Shown here piece after piece: positions 20,110 to 28,672 of a stretch of DNA of 64,000 nucleotides (position 1 is its first letter; the number at the start of each line of letters is the position of its first letter). The translations under genes were made by a program, and so were the position numbers. The stretch comes from an uncultured Spartobacteria bacterium (GTDB lineage Bacteria; Verrucomicrobiota; Verrucomicrobiia; Chthoniobacterales; Chthoniobacteraceae): positions 20,058-84,057 of the forward strand of contig CAIRYQ010000030.1 in NCBI GenBank assembly GCA_903882875.1, in the 5' to 3' direction. The notes beneath the pieces were generated by a model. The model searched no databases. It was not told the origin of the DNA and saw only the letters and a program-made list of their open reading frames with translations.

Positions 20110-20241
20110 TTACTTCCTGTAACCGTGGTGATGGTGCACGGTCTTGCCGTCCGGCGTCGGCGCCGGCGGAGGGGTGTGCTTCGCGCAGGACGCGAAGCCG
20201 AAGCTCATGGCCGCGAGTGCGATGATGGTGAGAATACGCAT
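20110..20241 (-). CDS. Small (43-residue) predicted lipoprotein
   Basis: ATG 20241 to TAA 20110. The peptide has a lipoprotein leader (MRILTIIALAAMSFGFASC) and a mature tail of only about 25 residues: CAKHTPPPAPTPDGK followed by a His-rich VHHHHGYRK. The four consecutive histidines could bind a metal, but this is inference. It is preceded by a short region without other genes and followed by a strong hairpin, consistent with an independent transcript. Very short lipoproteins of this form are common in Verrucomicrobiota and often overlooked by gene finders. Confidence 0.65.
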   Translation of the reverse strand: MRILTIIALAAMSFGFASCAKHTPPPAPTPDGKTVHHHHGYRK

Positions 20242-20365
20242 TTTATAGTGTCACCCCCTTCTGTGCTGGTTGCATGTGGCGGGGATGTAGGCGGTCTGAC
20301 CGAATTGTGACAACAGAATTCTTCGGAAATCCTCCGTTCTTGATTCGTCCGCGGACGGGTTTGCG

Positions 20366-20821
20366 TCAGTCGCCCGCCTCGATGATCACTTCGATGCCCT
20401 CGGGCACGGTGTCAAAAAGGTCGATCACGTCCGCATTCGAGAGCCGCACGCAGCCGTGGCTCGCAGACATGCCGATGAGATGCTCGGCATTCGTGCCGTG
20501 GATGTAGATGTAGCGATCTTTTGTGTTCGCGTTTTCGGCATCGAGCCCGTCGAGCCAGAGGATGCGCGTGGTGACGTGATCGCCTTCCAAACTGTGCGCG
20601 GCGATTTCGCCGGTCGGTTTGCGGCCTTTGAAAATCATCCCCGGCGGCGCGCTGTGGCCGTGCTTTTCGGCGATGCGGAATTTTCCGAGCGGCGTGCGGT
20701 TCGAGCCGGGCTCGGTGCCGGTGCCAAATTTCGACGTGGAGCACGCGTAGCGCCGCAGCAGCGCGCCGGAGTCGTCGAGAAGGTCGAGTGTCTGGCTCGA
20801 GATATGAACGAAGATACGCAT
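20366..20821 (-). CDS. L,D-transpeptidase (YkuD domain)
   Basis: 151 residues forming a single YkuD domain. The catalytic block is complete: IYIHGTNAEHLIGMSASHGCVRLSNADVIDLF with the nucleophile at Cys124, and the earlier PLGKFRIAEKHG strand fits the family. Such enzymes form 3-3 cross-links or attach proteins to peptidoglycan in the periplasm. The ATG at 20821 leaves no signal peptide (MRIFVHISSQTLDLLDD); either export uses another route or the protein works in the cytoplasm on muropeptides. A 19-base-armed inverted repeat starts 3 bases upstream of the start codon. Confidence 0.85.
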   Translation of the reverse strand: MRIFVHISSQTLDLLDDSGALLRRYACSTSKFGTGTEPGSNRTPLGKFRIAEKHGHSAPPGMIFKGRKPTGEIAAHSLEGDHVTTRILWLDGLDAENANTKDRYIYIHGTNAEHLIGMSASHGCVRLSNADVIDLFDTVPEGIEVIIEAGD

Positions 20822-20823
20822 GG

Positions 20824-20904
20824 GCGGAAGCGAACAATGTCCGGCGTCCAACGTCCAACGTCCAATTTGGCAGACTAGGCCCGGTGGACGTTGTTCGCTT
20901 CCGC
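20824..20904. repeat. Inverted repeat with 19-base arms enclosing CGTCCAA tandem repeats
   Basis: GCGGAAGCGAACAATGTCC (20824-20842) and GGACGTTGTTCGCTTCCGC (20886-20904) are inverted copies with one mismatch. The 43-base interior contains CGTCCAACGTCCAACGTCCAA-type tandem units (from about 20845). The whole lies in the divergent gap between the L,D-transpeptidase gene and the TPR-protein operon and could fold as one long hairpin. It may be a mobile miniature repeat; a related sequence is found inside mpg. Confidence 0.65.
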
Positions 20905-20959
20905 GGTTTGACACCTTCCGGTCCGGCGGATAACGTCGCGGACTCTGCACGACGACCTC

Positions 20960-22078
20960 ATGCGCCCTCCGTCTCCCATCCAGTCTCCACGCTTCGGGCG
21001 CACGGCAGGGATTGCGGCGGCGATTCTGGCTACCGTCGCCGTGCTCCAGCTTGGCGCGGTGACGGTAGCCTTTTTCCGGAAATCCCCGCGCGGCATCGCG
21101 GAAAATGGCGACGAAGTGCCGCACCCGCCGCCGCTGAAGATTGATGTGAGCAAGATCGTCGCGGCGTCGCCGCCGCCGGAAAATCCCGGCGCGCTGCTCG
21201 TGGATCCTCTGCTGCCATCGCGCGAGGAGCGCCCGCCGGGGCCGCGTCCGCTGCTGCCGCACGCGGAGCCGCTGCCGCTGCCGGCGGAGACGACGACGGA
21301 GCCAGCGAGTGTCCTGCCGCCGCGTCCGACGCCGGTGCCTTTGATCGCGTTCACGCCGAAGACGGATCCGCGTTACGGCGAACTCGTCGAAGAGGGAAAG
21401 CTGCTCCGCAACAGCGGCGACACGGCCGCGGCACTCGTGAAATTCCGCGAGGGTGTGACGATCGAGCCGGGCAATCCGCTCGCGATCGCGGAGATGGCGT
21501 TCACCTTTGAAAAAATGAGCCTGCCGGAGAAGGCGGCGGAGCAGTGGAAGCGCATTTTCGTGATGGGCGATCGCGCGGGCGTCTTCTACGCGATGGCGAG
21601 GACGAAGCTCGAGTCCGCCGTGCAGGACACGATGCGCACGGTCGGTGGTCCCGCGGGGGTCGCAAACGGCAAGGTTCTCTCGATCGGCGCGCTGGCGCTG
21701 GCGGATGATCCCGATCCCTCCGCTGCAAAACGCTTCGCGCTCACGGTGCCGATCCGCGCGCGCGCGGGGGAGGACGTGGCGGTGAATGAGATGAAGGTGT
21801 TCGTGCTTTTCTACGAGCGCGTGAACGGCAAGGACATCGCGAAGACAATCGCCGAGGTGGGCAACCGCTGGACTTCCGCGCCCGTGGACTGGAAGGACGG
21901 CGACACGGAGACGCTCGAGGTGAGCTACGATCTCAGCGCGCAGCAGGCGCGCGCCGAGCGCCGCGAATATCACGGCTACATCGTCAGGCTTTACTACCGC
22001 GGGGATTTGCAGGACACGAAGGCCGAGCCGGCGAGCCTGAGCCAGAAATTCCCCGCCCCTCTGACGATTTCGGAGTAG
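20960..22078 (+). CDS. Single-pass membrane protein with TPR-like repeats
   Basis: 372 residues: a short cytoplasmic end, one membrane helix (residues ~15-39, TAGIAAAILATVAVLQLGAVTVAFF), a long Pro-rich linker with PPRPTPVP, then a TPR-like helical pair (LVEEGKLLRNSGDTAAALVKFREGVTIEPGNPLAIAEMAFTFEKM). The C-terminal domain is beta-rich (FALTVPIRARAGEDVAVNEMKVFVLFYERVNGKD). It is the first gene of a tight operon with the receiver-pseudokinase-FGE protein (11 bases downstream) and a secreted protein, and probably provides a periplasmic scaffold for that system. I know of no named family. Confidence 0.75.
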   Translation: MRPPSPIQSPRFGRTAGIAAAILATVAVLQLGAVTVAFFRKSPRGIAENGDEVPHPPPLKIDVSKIVAASPPPENPGALLVDPLLPSREERPPGPRPLLPHAEPLPLPAETTTEPASVLPPRPTPVPLIAFTPKTDPRYGELVEEGKLLRNSGDTAAALVKFREGVTIEPGNPLAIAEMAFTFEKMSLPEKAAEQWKRIFVMGDRAGVFYAMARTKLESAVQDTMRTVGGPAGVANGKVLSIGALALADDPDPSAAKRFALTVPIRARAGEDVAVNEMKVFVLFYERVNGKDIAKTIAEVGNRWTSAPVDWKDGDTETLEVSYDLSAQQARAERREYHGYIVRLYYRGDLQDTKAEPASLSQKFPAPLTISE

Positions 22079-22089
22079 CGAACCCATTC

Positions 22090-24393
22090 ATGAGAATCCT
22101 GATTGTTGACGACGAGGCGGACGTTTTGCAGTCCATCATGGCCATTGTGAGGGCGGTGCCAGGGCACGAGGTGCGCGTCGCCGCGAATGCGCAGAAGGCG
22201 ATGGATCACGCGGCGGCTTTCGGCGGTGTGGACATCCTGATCACCGACGTGGTGATGGAGCCGACAAACGGCTTCACGCTGCGCGCCACGCTCCAGGAAG
22301 CGTATCCGGCGATGCGGACCATTTTCGTGAGCGGCTACGATCTGAGCGACTACGCCGAGCAGATCGGCGAGGCTGCCGTGGTGCCGAAGCCCGTGGATGC
22401 AATGGCGCTCATCACCGAGATCGGCCGGGCGCTCGGACATGATGCCGCCCCTGCGGCCACAGCGGCTGTGCCGGAAAAGGCGCGCGTCGCGGGAAAGACG
22501 ACCGCCATCACCGTGCCTGCCACGGTGGTAAGCGCACCAGCGGCTGCGCCCGTGCCGGTCGCGGTGCCGGTGCAGGCTGTGGCAGTCGCTTCAGTGCCAG
22601 CGGTCGTGCAGCAGGCTCCGGTCGTTGAGAGCGGCGTGAGAGCAGTACCGCAGTCGGGCATCGTGGCGCGGCCCGTTGCGTCCGAGGAGGGCGTCGCTGA
22701 TCCGCTCATCGGCGTGCAGCTCGGCGACTACCGCGTGCAGCAGGTCATCGGCGAGGGGAAATGGGGGCGCGTCTATCTCGCATTGCAGCTCAGCGTGAAC
22801 CGGCGCGTCGGACTGAAGGTGCTCGACCCCGCGCGGGCGGAGGATGCGGATGTGCGCGCGCAATTTCTCGCGGACGCGCGCGCGAAGGCCGCCGTGCAGC
22901 ATCCGTTCATCATGTCCGTATTCGAGGCCGACGAAAAAAACGGGCTCGCATTTTTCACGCAGGAATTCCTCGACGGAGCGAGCCTCGGGGAACTCATCGC
23001 GCGAGGGCAGAAGCTCGATGAAAAGGCGGCGCTCCAGGTGCTCAAAGTCGCCGGCGAGGGCCTCCATTACCTGTGGTCGCACAATCTCTCGCACGCCCCG
23101 GTGGACGAGGACAGCTTCCGCCTCGGCAGTGACAAGATCGCGCGGATGGCGAACATCGCCAGCGCCGATGCGGATCCGGCAGTCACGGTCGAACGTGAGC
23201 TGTTGACGGTGGGCACCATCGTCAAACAGCTCACGCAGGAGGATTCCATCACCGTCGGCCTGCGGATGCTCCTGAGCCGCATGACCGGCGGCCCGAACCC
23301 CGTGACCGGCTGGCCTCCCGTGCTCCAAGCCGTGAAGGCGCTCGAGCCAAAGGTCATCCCGGTCGAGGCCGCGAAAATGAAGGCGGCGGACGCCGCGGCG
23401 ATGCGCGCGGTGGAGGCGCATCGCCGGGCCAAGAAGCGCGGCCTCATCATCAGCATCTGCACGCTGAGCCTGCTCCTGATCCTTCTCGGGTTCGTGATTT
23501 GGAAATTCGCGATTTCCAATGCGCGGAAACTCGACATGCAGGTGGCGATCCCGGCGGGCACCTACAATGTCGGTGACCCGCAAGTCGGCGCGAAGGCGCC
23601 GCTCGCGGCGTTCGACATAGACAAGTATGAGGTCACGATCGGCGAGTACGCGAAATTCATCGCATGGTGCGAACAGAACGAGACGCGGCAGCACGAGTTC
23701 GATCACCCGCGTGGAGATCGGAAGATCCCGCATGTGAACGCCGAGGTGCAGACGCTCATCCTGAACGCGACGCAGCGCGGGCGGCGTGTCTTCCCCCATC
23801 CGGCCGATCCCTCGCGGAAACTCGGCGAGGATCCCGGCGCGGAGGTGGATCTGAACTGCCCTATGGTCGGCGTCACTTTCTGGGATGCCTACGCGTACGC
23901 GCACTGGCGCGGGAACGACCTGCCGACCGAGGAGGAATGGGAGGCCGCTGCGCGCGGGACGAAGGGATTCAAGTATCCTTGGGGCGACAAGCTGGAGCTG
24001 AAAAATTTCAACTCGAACGCGGGCTACAACGCACTGATGCCCGGCGCGACGAAGACCGACGACGGCTACAACTACTGGGCGCCCGTGGATGCGTTTTCGG
24101 GCGACGTGAGCGAATTCAAGGTCGTCGGCATGGCCGGCAACGTGTGTGAATGGGTCTATCGCAAGGAAGGCGCGAAGGAACTTCCGCTGCTCAAGGGCGG
24201 CTCATTTGCGAGCGACCCGATCCCGATGTGGGGCCGCGTGCCGAAGATTCCCGCGGAAGACGCTTGGTTCGTCCATCCAGCTTCTGAGAAAAAGCCCGGG
24301 CCGACCACCGCCGAGGTGTATTATGTCGGCGACGAGGTGACGCCATCCTTTCGTTCGCTCTACGTCGGGTTCCGCACCGTCAAACGCAAATAA
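22090..24393 (+). CDS. Receiver - pseudokinase - membrane helix - FGE-sulfatase (SUMF1-like) fusion protein
   Basis: 767 residues. A receiver domain (ILIVDDEADVLQ, acceptor Asp in DILITDVVMEP, Lys in VPKPVD) is joined by an Ala/Val/Pro linker to a Ser/Thr kinase-like domain starting LGDYRVQQVIGEGKWGRVYLA with the ATP-site lysine in VGLKVLD. The catalytic HRD loop is replaced by HAPVDEDSF and DFG by ARMAN, so it should be catalytically dead. One membrane helix follows (about residues 450-474), then an extracytoplasmic formylglycine-generating-enzyme-type domain (FDIDKYEVTIGEYAKFI, LPTEEEWEAAARG, GMAGNVCEWVY, KGGSFAS, VGFRTVKRK) that lacks the FGE active-site Cys pair. A signalling role linking a cytoplasmic phosphorelay to a surface domain is inferred. 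Confidence 0.88.
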   Translation: MRILIVDDEADVLQSIMAIVRAVPGHEVRVAANAQKAMDHAAAFGGVDILITDVVMEPTNGFTLRATLQEAYPAMRTIFVSGYDLSDYAEQIGEAAVVPKPVDAMALITEIGRALGHDAAPAATAAVPEKARVAGKTTAITVPATVVSAPAAAPVPVAVPVQAVAVASVPAVVQQAPVVESGVRAVPQSGIVARPVASEEGVADPLIGVQLGDYRVQQVIGEGKWGRVYLALQLSVNRRVGLKVLDPARAEDADVRAQFLADARAKAAVQHPFIMSVFEADEKNGLAFFTQEFLDGASLGELIARGQKLDEKAALQVLKVAGEGLHYLWSHNLSHAPVDEDSFRLGSDKIARMANIASADADPAVTVERELLTVGTIVKQLTQEDSITVGLRMLLSRMTGGPNPVTGWPPVLQAVKALEPKVIPVEAAKMKAADAAAMRAVEAHRRAKKRGLIISICTLSLLLILLGFVIWKFAISNARKLDMQVAIPAGTYNVGDPQVGAKAPLAAFDIDKYEVTIGEYAKFIAWCEQNETRQHEFDHPRGDRKIPHVNAEVQTLILNATQRGRRVFPHPADPSRKLGEDPGAEVDLNCPMVGVTFWDAYAYAHWRGNDLPTEEEWEAAARGTKGFKYPWGDKLELKNFNSNAGYNALMPGATKTDDGYNYWAPVDAFSGDVSEFKVVGMAGNVCEWVYRKEGAKELPLLKGGSFASDPIPMWGRVPKIPAEDAWFVHPASEKKPGPTTAEVYYVGDEVTPSFRSLYVGFRTVKRK

Positions 24394-24397
24394 TTCC

Positions 24398-25264
24398 ATG
24401 AAACTCCACGCCATTTTTATTTTTCTCCTCGCCCTGCTTTCCGCCGCGGATGCGCAGCTCGAGGTCAGCCTGGATCTGAAGCGCACCATGTTCATGCGCG
24501 GCGAGCCGATGGAGGCCACCGTCATCATCCGCAATCTCGCGGGCAAGGACGTGATGCTCACGGACACCGACAACGAGCATTGGTTCGGCTTCGAAATCAT
24601 GAAGGGCGAGGGCAACCCGATCGGGCCCTACAGCGGCACCTACAAGAACGCGCCGCAGGTGCTCCTGAGCGGCGGCACGATGCGCCGCACGGTGGACCTC
24701 GTGCGGCTCTACCCGGTGAACGAATACGGCACCTACACCATCCGCGCGGCGATCTATTTTCAGGAGACGGGGAAATACATCGTCTCCGCACCGGCGAAAA
24801 TTGACGTCAGCGAGGGGCGCAAACTCTGGTCCCAGACTGTCGGCGTGCCCGCATCGAAAGAAGGCGCCGGCGACTACCGCGTCGTGTCGCTCCTCACATT
24901 TCCGCATCCGAAGCAGATCATGCTCTACGCGCGCGTCGTGGATGAAAAGACGGGCACCGTCTTCTGCACCTACCCGCTCGGCCGCTACCTGGCCGGAGCC
25001 GATCTGGGGCACGAGTTCGACCGCGAAAACTCGCTCCACGTCCTGCACATGATCGGGCCGAGCCAGTACTACCTTTCGAAAATCGGAGTGAACGGCGAAT
25101 GGTACAGCCAGACGATGTGGGAATCCGGGAAAGGCCGGCCCAGCGTGAAAAAGAAAGAGGACGGCAGGATGGTCATCGTCGGCGCGACGCGCATGTCCGA
25201 ACGTCCGCCGCCGGGCCCGGAAGTCCCACGCCTCAGCGACCGTCCCGTCGCGCTGCCGAAGTAG
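24398..25264 (+). CDS. Secreted protein of unknown function, third gene of the pseudokinase operon
   Basis: 288 residues with a cleavable signal peptide (MKLHAIFIFLLALLSAADA). The mature domain begins QLEVSLDLKRTMFMRGEPMEATVIIRNLAGKDVML, a beta-sandwich pattern like bacterial alpha-2-macroglobulin-type or Ig-like strands, and ends in a Pro-rich tail. The start is 4 bases after the stop of the fusion gene, so all three genes from 20960 form one operon and are likely to act together at the envelope. No enzymatic motif is visible. Confidence 0.7.
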   Translation: MKLHAIFIFLLALLSAADAQLEVSLDLKRTMFMRGEPMEATVIIRNLAGKDVMLTDTDNEHWFGFEIMKGEGNPIGPYSGTYKNAPQVLLSGGTMRRTVDLVRLYPVNEYGTYTIRAAIYFQETGKYIVSAPAKIDVSEGRKLWSQTVGVPASKEGAGDYRVVSLLTFPHPKQIMLYARVVDEKTGTVFCTYPLGRYLAGADLGHEFDRENSLHVLHMIGPSQYYLSKIGVNGEWYSQTMWESGKGRPSVKKKEDGRMVIVGATRMSERPPPGPEVPRLSDRPVALPK

Positions 25265-25276
25265 TTTGACGCGGCG

Positions 25277-25648
25277 CTACTCCACCGCCGCGTGCGCGCG
25301 GAGATCCTCCAGCGAAACCCACTCGAGCGCGGAAATGTGCGTGGACTCCATGACGACCTGCGGCGCGCGGCCGGCCTCAAGCGCATCTTTCCATCGCGTG
25401 ACGCAGAGGCACCAGCGGTCGCCGTCGCACAGCCCCGGAAAATCGTATTCCGGCACCGGCGTGCTGAGATCATTTCCCTGCGCCTGACTGAACGCCAGGA
25501 ATTCGTCTGTCGCCACGATGCACACCGTGTGCATGCCACGATCGGTCGTCCCCGTGCGGCAGTAACCGTCGCGGAAAAAGCCCGTCATGGGATTGGTGCA
25601 GCAGCATTCCAGCGGAGTGCCGAGGACATTGGTCGGGGAAGCTTTCAT
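25277..25648 (-). CDS. DUF2237 family protein
   Basis: A 123-residue cytosolic protein. The conserved block is NVLGTPLECCCTNPMTGFFRDGYCRTGTTDRGMHTVCIVATDEFLAFSQAQGNDLSTP, with ample cysteines, then FPGLCDGDRWCLCVTRWKDALEAG and STHISALEWVSLEDLRAHA. This is the whole-length pattern of the DUF2237 family, whose function is unknown. The cysteines (CCC, YC, VC, LC, WCLC) may bind a metal. It ends 12 bases from the convergent secreted-protein gene. Confidence 0.85.
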   Translation of the reverse strand: MKASPTNVLGTPLECCCTNPMTGFFRDGYCRTGTTDRGMHTVCIVATDEFLAFSQAQGNDLSTPVPEYDFPGLCDGDRWCLCVTRWKDALEAGRAPQVVMESTHISALEWVSLEDLRAHAAVE

Positions 25649-25688
25649 CGTGGATTTGGCGGAAGTCGGAGTGTGCAGCGAGAGCGGG

Positions 25689-26222
25689 TCATTCGCAGAA
25701 TTCCGACATGTCGTACAGCTTCGGATCGCGGGTGATTCGCCTTGCGCGCCGTGCCCTCACCTTCTTCGTGTCGCCGCCCGCAGTGGCTTCGTCCGCGGAA
25801 TCCATCGCGTCGAAGACGTCGCCGTATTCGGCTTCGAGCTTGTCGGGATCCTCGCCTTTTTCGAGGCGCGCGATCACCTCGTCCATTTGCGCCGGGAGCT
25901 TCTGGCCGGAGAGTTCGCCCATGCGGCGCATCATCTTCGCGAGAGCACGCGGATCGGGGTTGTCGCTCTCCGCGACGTGTCCAAATTCCCGCTCCATCTC
26001 GCCCATTGCCGCCTCCATTTTCGCATCGTCAAAATCATCCGCGCCCGGCGCCCCCGCCTTTTCCTTCGCACGCCCCGTGATCGCAAATCCGCTGATCATT
26101 TTTTCCAGCGTCCACTTCGCATTGTCCGGGCAACGCGGCACGGCGTCAGCGAAGCGCAGGCTGCGCGCGAGGAAGGAATAGATGCGGCGGTTGCTCGGGC
26201 AGAAAAATTCGTAGATGGGCAT
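25689..26222 (-). CDS. FmdB-like protein with degenerate zinc ribbon
   Basis: 177 residues starting MPIYEFFCPSNRRIYSFLAR, which resembles the MPIYEFRCEDCG opening of FmdB zinc ribbons, but the first CxxC and the second pair are lost (only one Cys in this part, one in VPRCPDN). The C-terminal part is helical and acidic (DDAKMEAAMGEMEREFGHVAE, GELSGQKLPAQMDEVIARLEKGEDPDKLEAEYGDVFDAMD). The ATG at 26222 is taken because the family begins at this point; upstream sequence overlaps the cupin gene's 3' side. I infer a regulatory or assembly role only loosely. Confidence 0.7.
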   Translation of the reverse strand: MPIYEFFCPSNRRIYSFLARSLRFADAVPRCPDNAKWTLEKMISGFAITGRAKEKAGAPGADDFDDAKMEAAMGEMEREFGHVAESDNPDPRALAKMMRRMGELSGQKLPAQMDEVIARLEKGEDPDKLEAEYGDVFDAMDSADEATAGGDTKKVRARRARRITRDPKLYDMSEFCE

Positions 26223-26332
26223 GGGTGTGTCGCTCTCGGCGGCGAGTTTGCGCACACGCGGAGATTTGGCAAAGCGGATTGCGCGGCGCATTTCTCGGGG
26301 CGCGACTGTTCGGCCCGTGCAAATCGAATGCC

Positions 26333-27058
26333 TCACCGGGTCGCGTATGCCTCCCAATCCGGAGGCAGCGGCGCGCGCTCGATCGCATCCGCGATGCGTC
26401 CCTCGAACTCGGGATTAAACTGCGTCGTCGTGCCGTACACCATGATCGTGTCGCGCGAGCCCTCCGCGCGCAGCGCATGCGCGACGCCGGCGGGAATCAC
26501 CACGCCCGCGTTGTTCGGCCCGCGCTGGTCGTCGCCCTCGATGATGAAGCGCATCACCTTGCGCGGCATTCCCGCGCGCTCGTCCACGAGAATCATCTCC
26601 ACGTTTCCCGCGACGAAAAACATCGCATCCCACTGCTCGCGGTCATACGGGCGCAGTGCGAAATTTTTAACATCCTCGACAAAGAGCCTGCGGAACCACG
26701 CCTCGGGCGTCGTGCCCTCGGGGATGTGCGGCGGGTGAATGTGGAAGCCCTTGCCCGTGCCCGCGAACATGCACGCCGTCGCCCATTGCCGCGGCCACAT
26801 GCCGATCGCGTGCAGCGGCCCGTCACCCTGCCGCGCGAATTCGCCGAAAAATCCGCGGTGCCGCTGCGGGAAGATACGCCGTGAAAAAAGCTCCACGCCG
26901 GGAATCCACGCGGCATCCAGTTCCGCGCGCTTCGCGATCGCCTCGCCCGCCTCGATGCCCGTCGTGCCGAGGCGCTCCGAGGGCGATTTCTGGGAGTAGT
27001 CGCGCTGCCCGAGGCGTGCGGCGGCGGCGGGGTTCAGTCCTTTCCAAAGTGGATTCAT
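26333..27058 (-). CDS. RmlC-like cupin protein (dTDP-4-dehydrorhamnose 3,5-epimerase-like)
   Basis: 241 residues in a cupin fold: GKGFHIHPPHIPEGTTPEAWFRRLFVEDVK gives the His pair of a cupin metal or substrate site, and WDAMFFVAGNVEMILVDER, RKVMRFIIEGDDQRGPNNAGVVIPAGVAHAL form the second half-barrel. The layout is that of RmlC-like sugar epimerases, but the exact substrate is not decided by the sequence. No other deoxysugar gene is next to it. It lies between the FmdB-like gene and the NAD(P)HX repair gene, all on the minus strand. Confidence 0.72.
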   Translation of the reverse strand: MNPLWKGLNPAAAARLGQRDYSQKSPSERLGTTGIEAGEAIAKRAELDAAWIPGVELFSRRIFPQRHRGFFGEFARQGDGPLHAIGMWPRQWATACMFAGTGKGFHIHPPHIPEGTTPEAWFRRLFVEDVKNFALRPYDREQWDAMFFVAGNVEMILVDERAGMPRKVMRFIIEGDDQRGPNNAGVVIPAGVAHALRAEGSRDTIMVYGTTTQFNPEFEGRIADAIERAPLPPDWEAYATR

Positions 27059-27109
27059 GGGACGCGGACGCTAACGCACACGCGCGCCGCGAGTCTAGCG
27101 CAGCGCGGA

Positions 27110-28672
27110 TCAAAAACATCCCGCGCGCAAACCGCGGAAAGCCGCTCCGAGAAAATCCAGCATCCGCGACGGCGTCAGCGATTCCTCGCTCTCGCCGCCA
27201 TGCGAAATCGCGATCTCACTCGCGCGCCCGCACAGCCACGCACCGAACCGCGCGGCGTCGAACGGCCGCACCCGCTGGCCGATGAGCGCGGCGATGACGC
27301 CTGTGAGCGCATCGCCCATCCCTCCGACTGCCATGCCGGGATTTCCAGTCGTGTTGAAACTCAGCGGCTCGCCGGATTTGCAGACGAGCGTGCGTGCGCC
27401 CTTCAGTAAAAGTGTCGCCGGATATTTTTTCACAAACGCCTCCGCCGCCTCCCGACGCGTCCGCAATCCGGAGCCGGGCGCGAGCCGTTCCATCTCGCCG
27501 GGATGCGGCGTGAGCACGCGCTCGCCTGCGGCCTTGGCGAGCACGGAGAGATCGGGCGCGATGGCATTCAGGCCGTCCGCATCAAGCACGATGGGGTGCG
27601 AAAAATTTAACACCAGCGCCGCGACATCTGCGGCCGGTTGAGTATTCTCGACACATTCATCCCCCAAAAGTTCGCGTAGAATATCACTGCCAACAGGCAC
27701 TGGCGGCAGCGCGCCGAGACCGGGGCCGATTGCGAGCACATCGAACTTCTCCGCGAGCAGTTCGTCCGTCGCCGACAGCACGCGCACCATCACCTCGGGC
27801 GCAACTTTGATCGCAAGCGCCTCCACAATCTCCGGCGGCGCAAACAGCGTGACGAGCCCCGCGCCAGCGCGCACGCACGCCGCCGAGCACAGCACCGCCG
27901 CACCGAGGTAGCCCCGCGATCCCGCGATGATTCCGATGCGCCCGCAGTCGCCCTTGTGCGTGTCGCGCGCGCGCCGCGGCAGGAGCGGCCGCAGGATTTC
28001 CGGCGTGACCACGGTCGCGTCCGCACCCGCCTCATCGTGCCGCGCGCTGAGTTCGCGCAGCGGCAGCACGCTCAGACGACCGACAAAATTGGTCGCGCAG
28101 TCCGCGACGAGCCCGCGCTTGGCAAAGCCGATCGTGAGCGTGTGATCCGCAATGATGCACGCGGGATCCGCAGCGCCCGTGTCGCCATCCAGCCCGGTCG
28201 GGATGTCGAGCGCGAAGACGGCCGCATTGCCGCCGCTGCGAAGACGGTTGATCGTGCGCGTGATGCCGGCCAGCGGCACGCGCAGCGCACCGCTCGCGCC
28301 GATGCCGAGCAGCCCGTCGAGAACCACAAGCGGCGTGCCGGCCAGCGAATCCAGCTCCGCGATTTCCGCGCTGCGGCACTGCGCCGCCGCCGCAAATTTC
28401 GCCCTCGGCAGCGGCCCCCATTCCGTTTCGGGAAACGCCGCGACGAGCCGCACGTCCCACCCCCGCGCCGCAAGATGCCTCGCCGCGACGAGCGCATCGC
28501 CGCCGTTGTTGCCCTTTCCAAACACCGCGGCGCACACGCCGGGCTCCGGGAAAAACTGCCGCACTGCGCGCGCGATCTGCGCGCCGGCCTCCTCCATCAG
28601 CGCATCGGCGGAGACACCGGCGGCGAATGCCCGCCGCTCGACTTCCTTCATCTCAGCGCAGGTCAAAATCAT
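27110..28672 (-). CDS. nnr: Bifunctional NAD(P)HX epimerase / ADP-dependent NAD(P)HX dehydratase
   Basis: 520 residues. The N-terminal epimerase domain carries MKEVERRAFAAGVSADALMEEAG and FGKGNNGGDALVAARHLAARGW; the C-terminal ribokinase-like dehydratase domain carries GIIAGSRGYLGAAVLCSAACVRAGAGLVTL, VLTPHPGEMERL and NTTGNPGMAVGGMGDALTGVIAAL. It repairs hydrated NADH and NADPH in the cytosol. Start ATG 28672 (MILTCAEMKEVERR) is chosen because homologues begin so, rather than the far upstream ATG at 28819. A 149-base divergent gap faces the restriction-modification gene. Confidence 0.93.
   Translation of the reverse strand: MILTCAEMKEVERRAFAAGVSADALMEEAGAQIARAVRQFFPEPGVCAAVFGKGNNGGDALVAARHLAARGWDVRLVAAFPETEWGPLPRAKFAAAAQCRSAEIAELDSLAGTPLVVLDGLLGIGASGALRVPLAGITRTINRLRSGGNAAVFALDIPTGLDGDTGAADPACIIADHTLTIGFAKRGLVADCATNFVGRLSVLPLRELSARHDEAGADATVVTPEILRPLLPRRARDTHKGDCGRIGIIAGSRGYLGAAVLCSAACVRAGAGLVTLFAPPEIVEALAIKVAPEVMVRVLSATDELLAEKFDVLAIGPGLGALPPVPVGSDILRELLGDECVENTQPAADVAALVLNFSHPIVLDADGLNAIAPDLSVLAKAAGERVLTPHPGEMERLAPGSGLRTRREAAEAFVKKYPATLLLKGARTLVCKSGEPLSFNTTGNPGMAVGGMGDALTGVIAALIGQRVRPFDAARFGAWLCGRASEIAISHGGESEESLTPSRMLDFLGAAFRGLRAGCF

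Noticed and set aside
20366..22087. One long minus-strand gene joining the L,D-transpeptidase to upstream sequence
   Set aside because: The upstream part is antisense to the TPR-protein gene, and the YkuD protein has a natural ATG at 20821.
22090..24393. Catalytically active Ser/Thr kinase and sulfatase-maturing enzyme
   Set aside because: HRD and DFG are replaced and the FGE cysteine pair is not seen, so neither activity is supported by the sequence.
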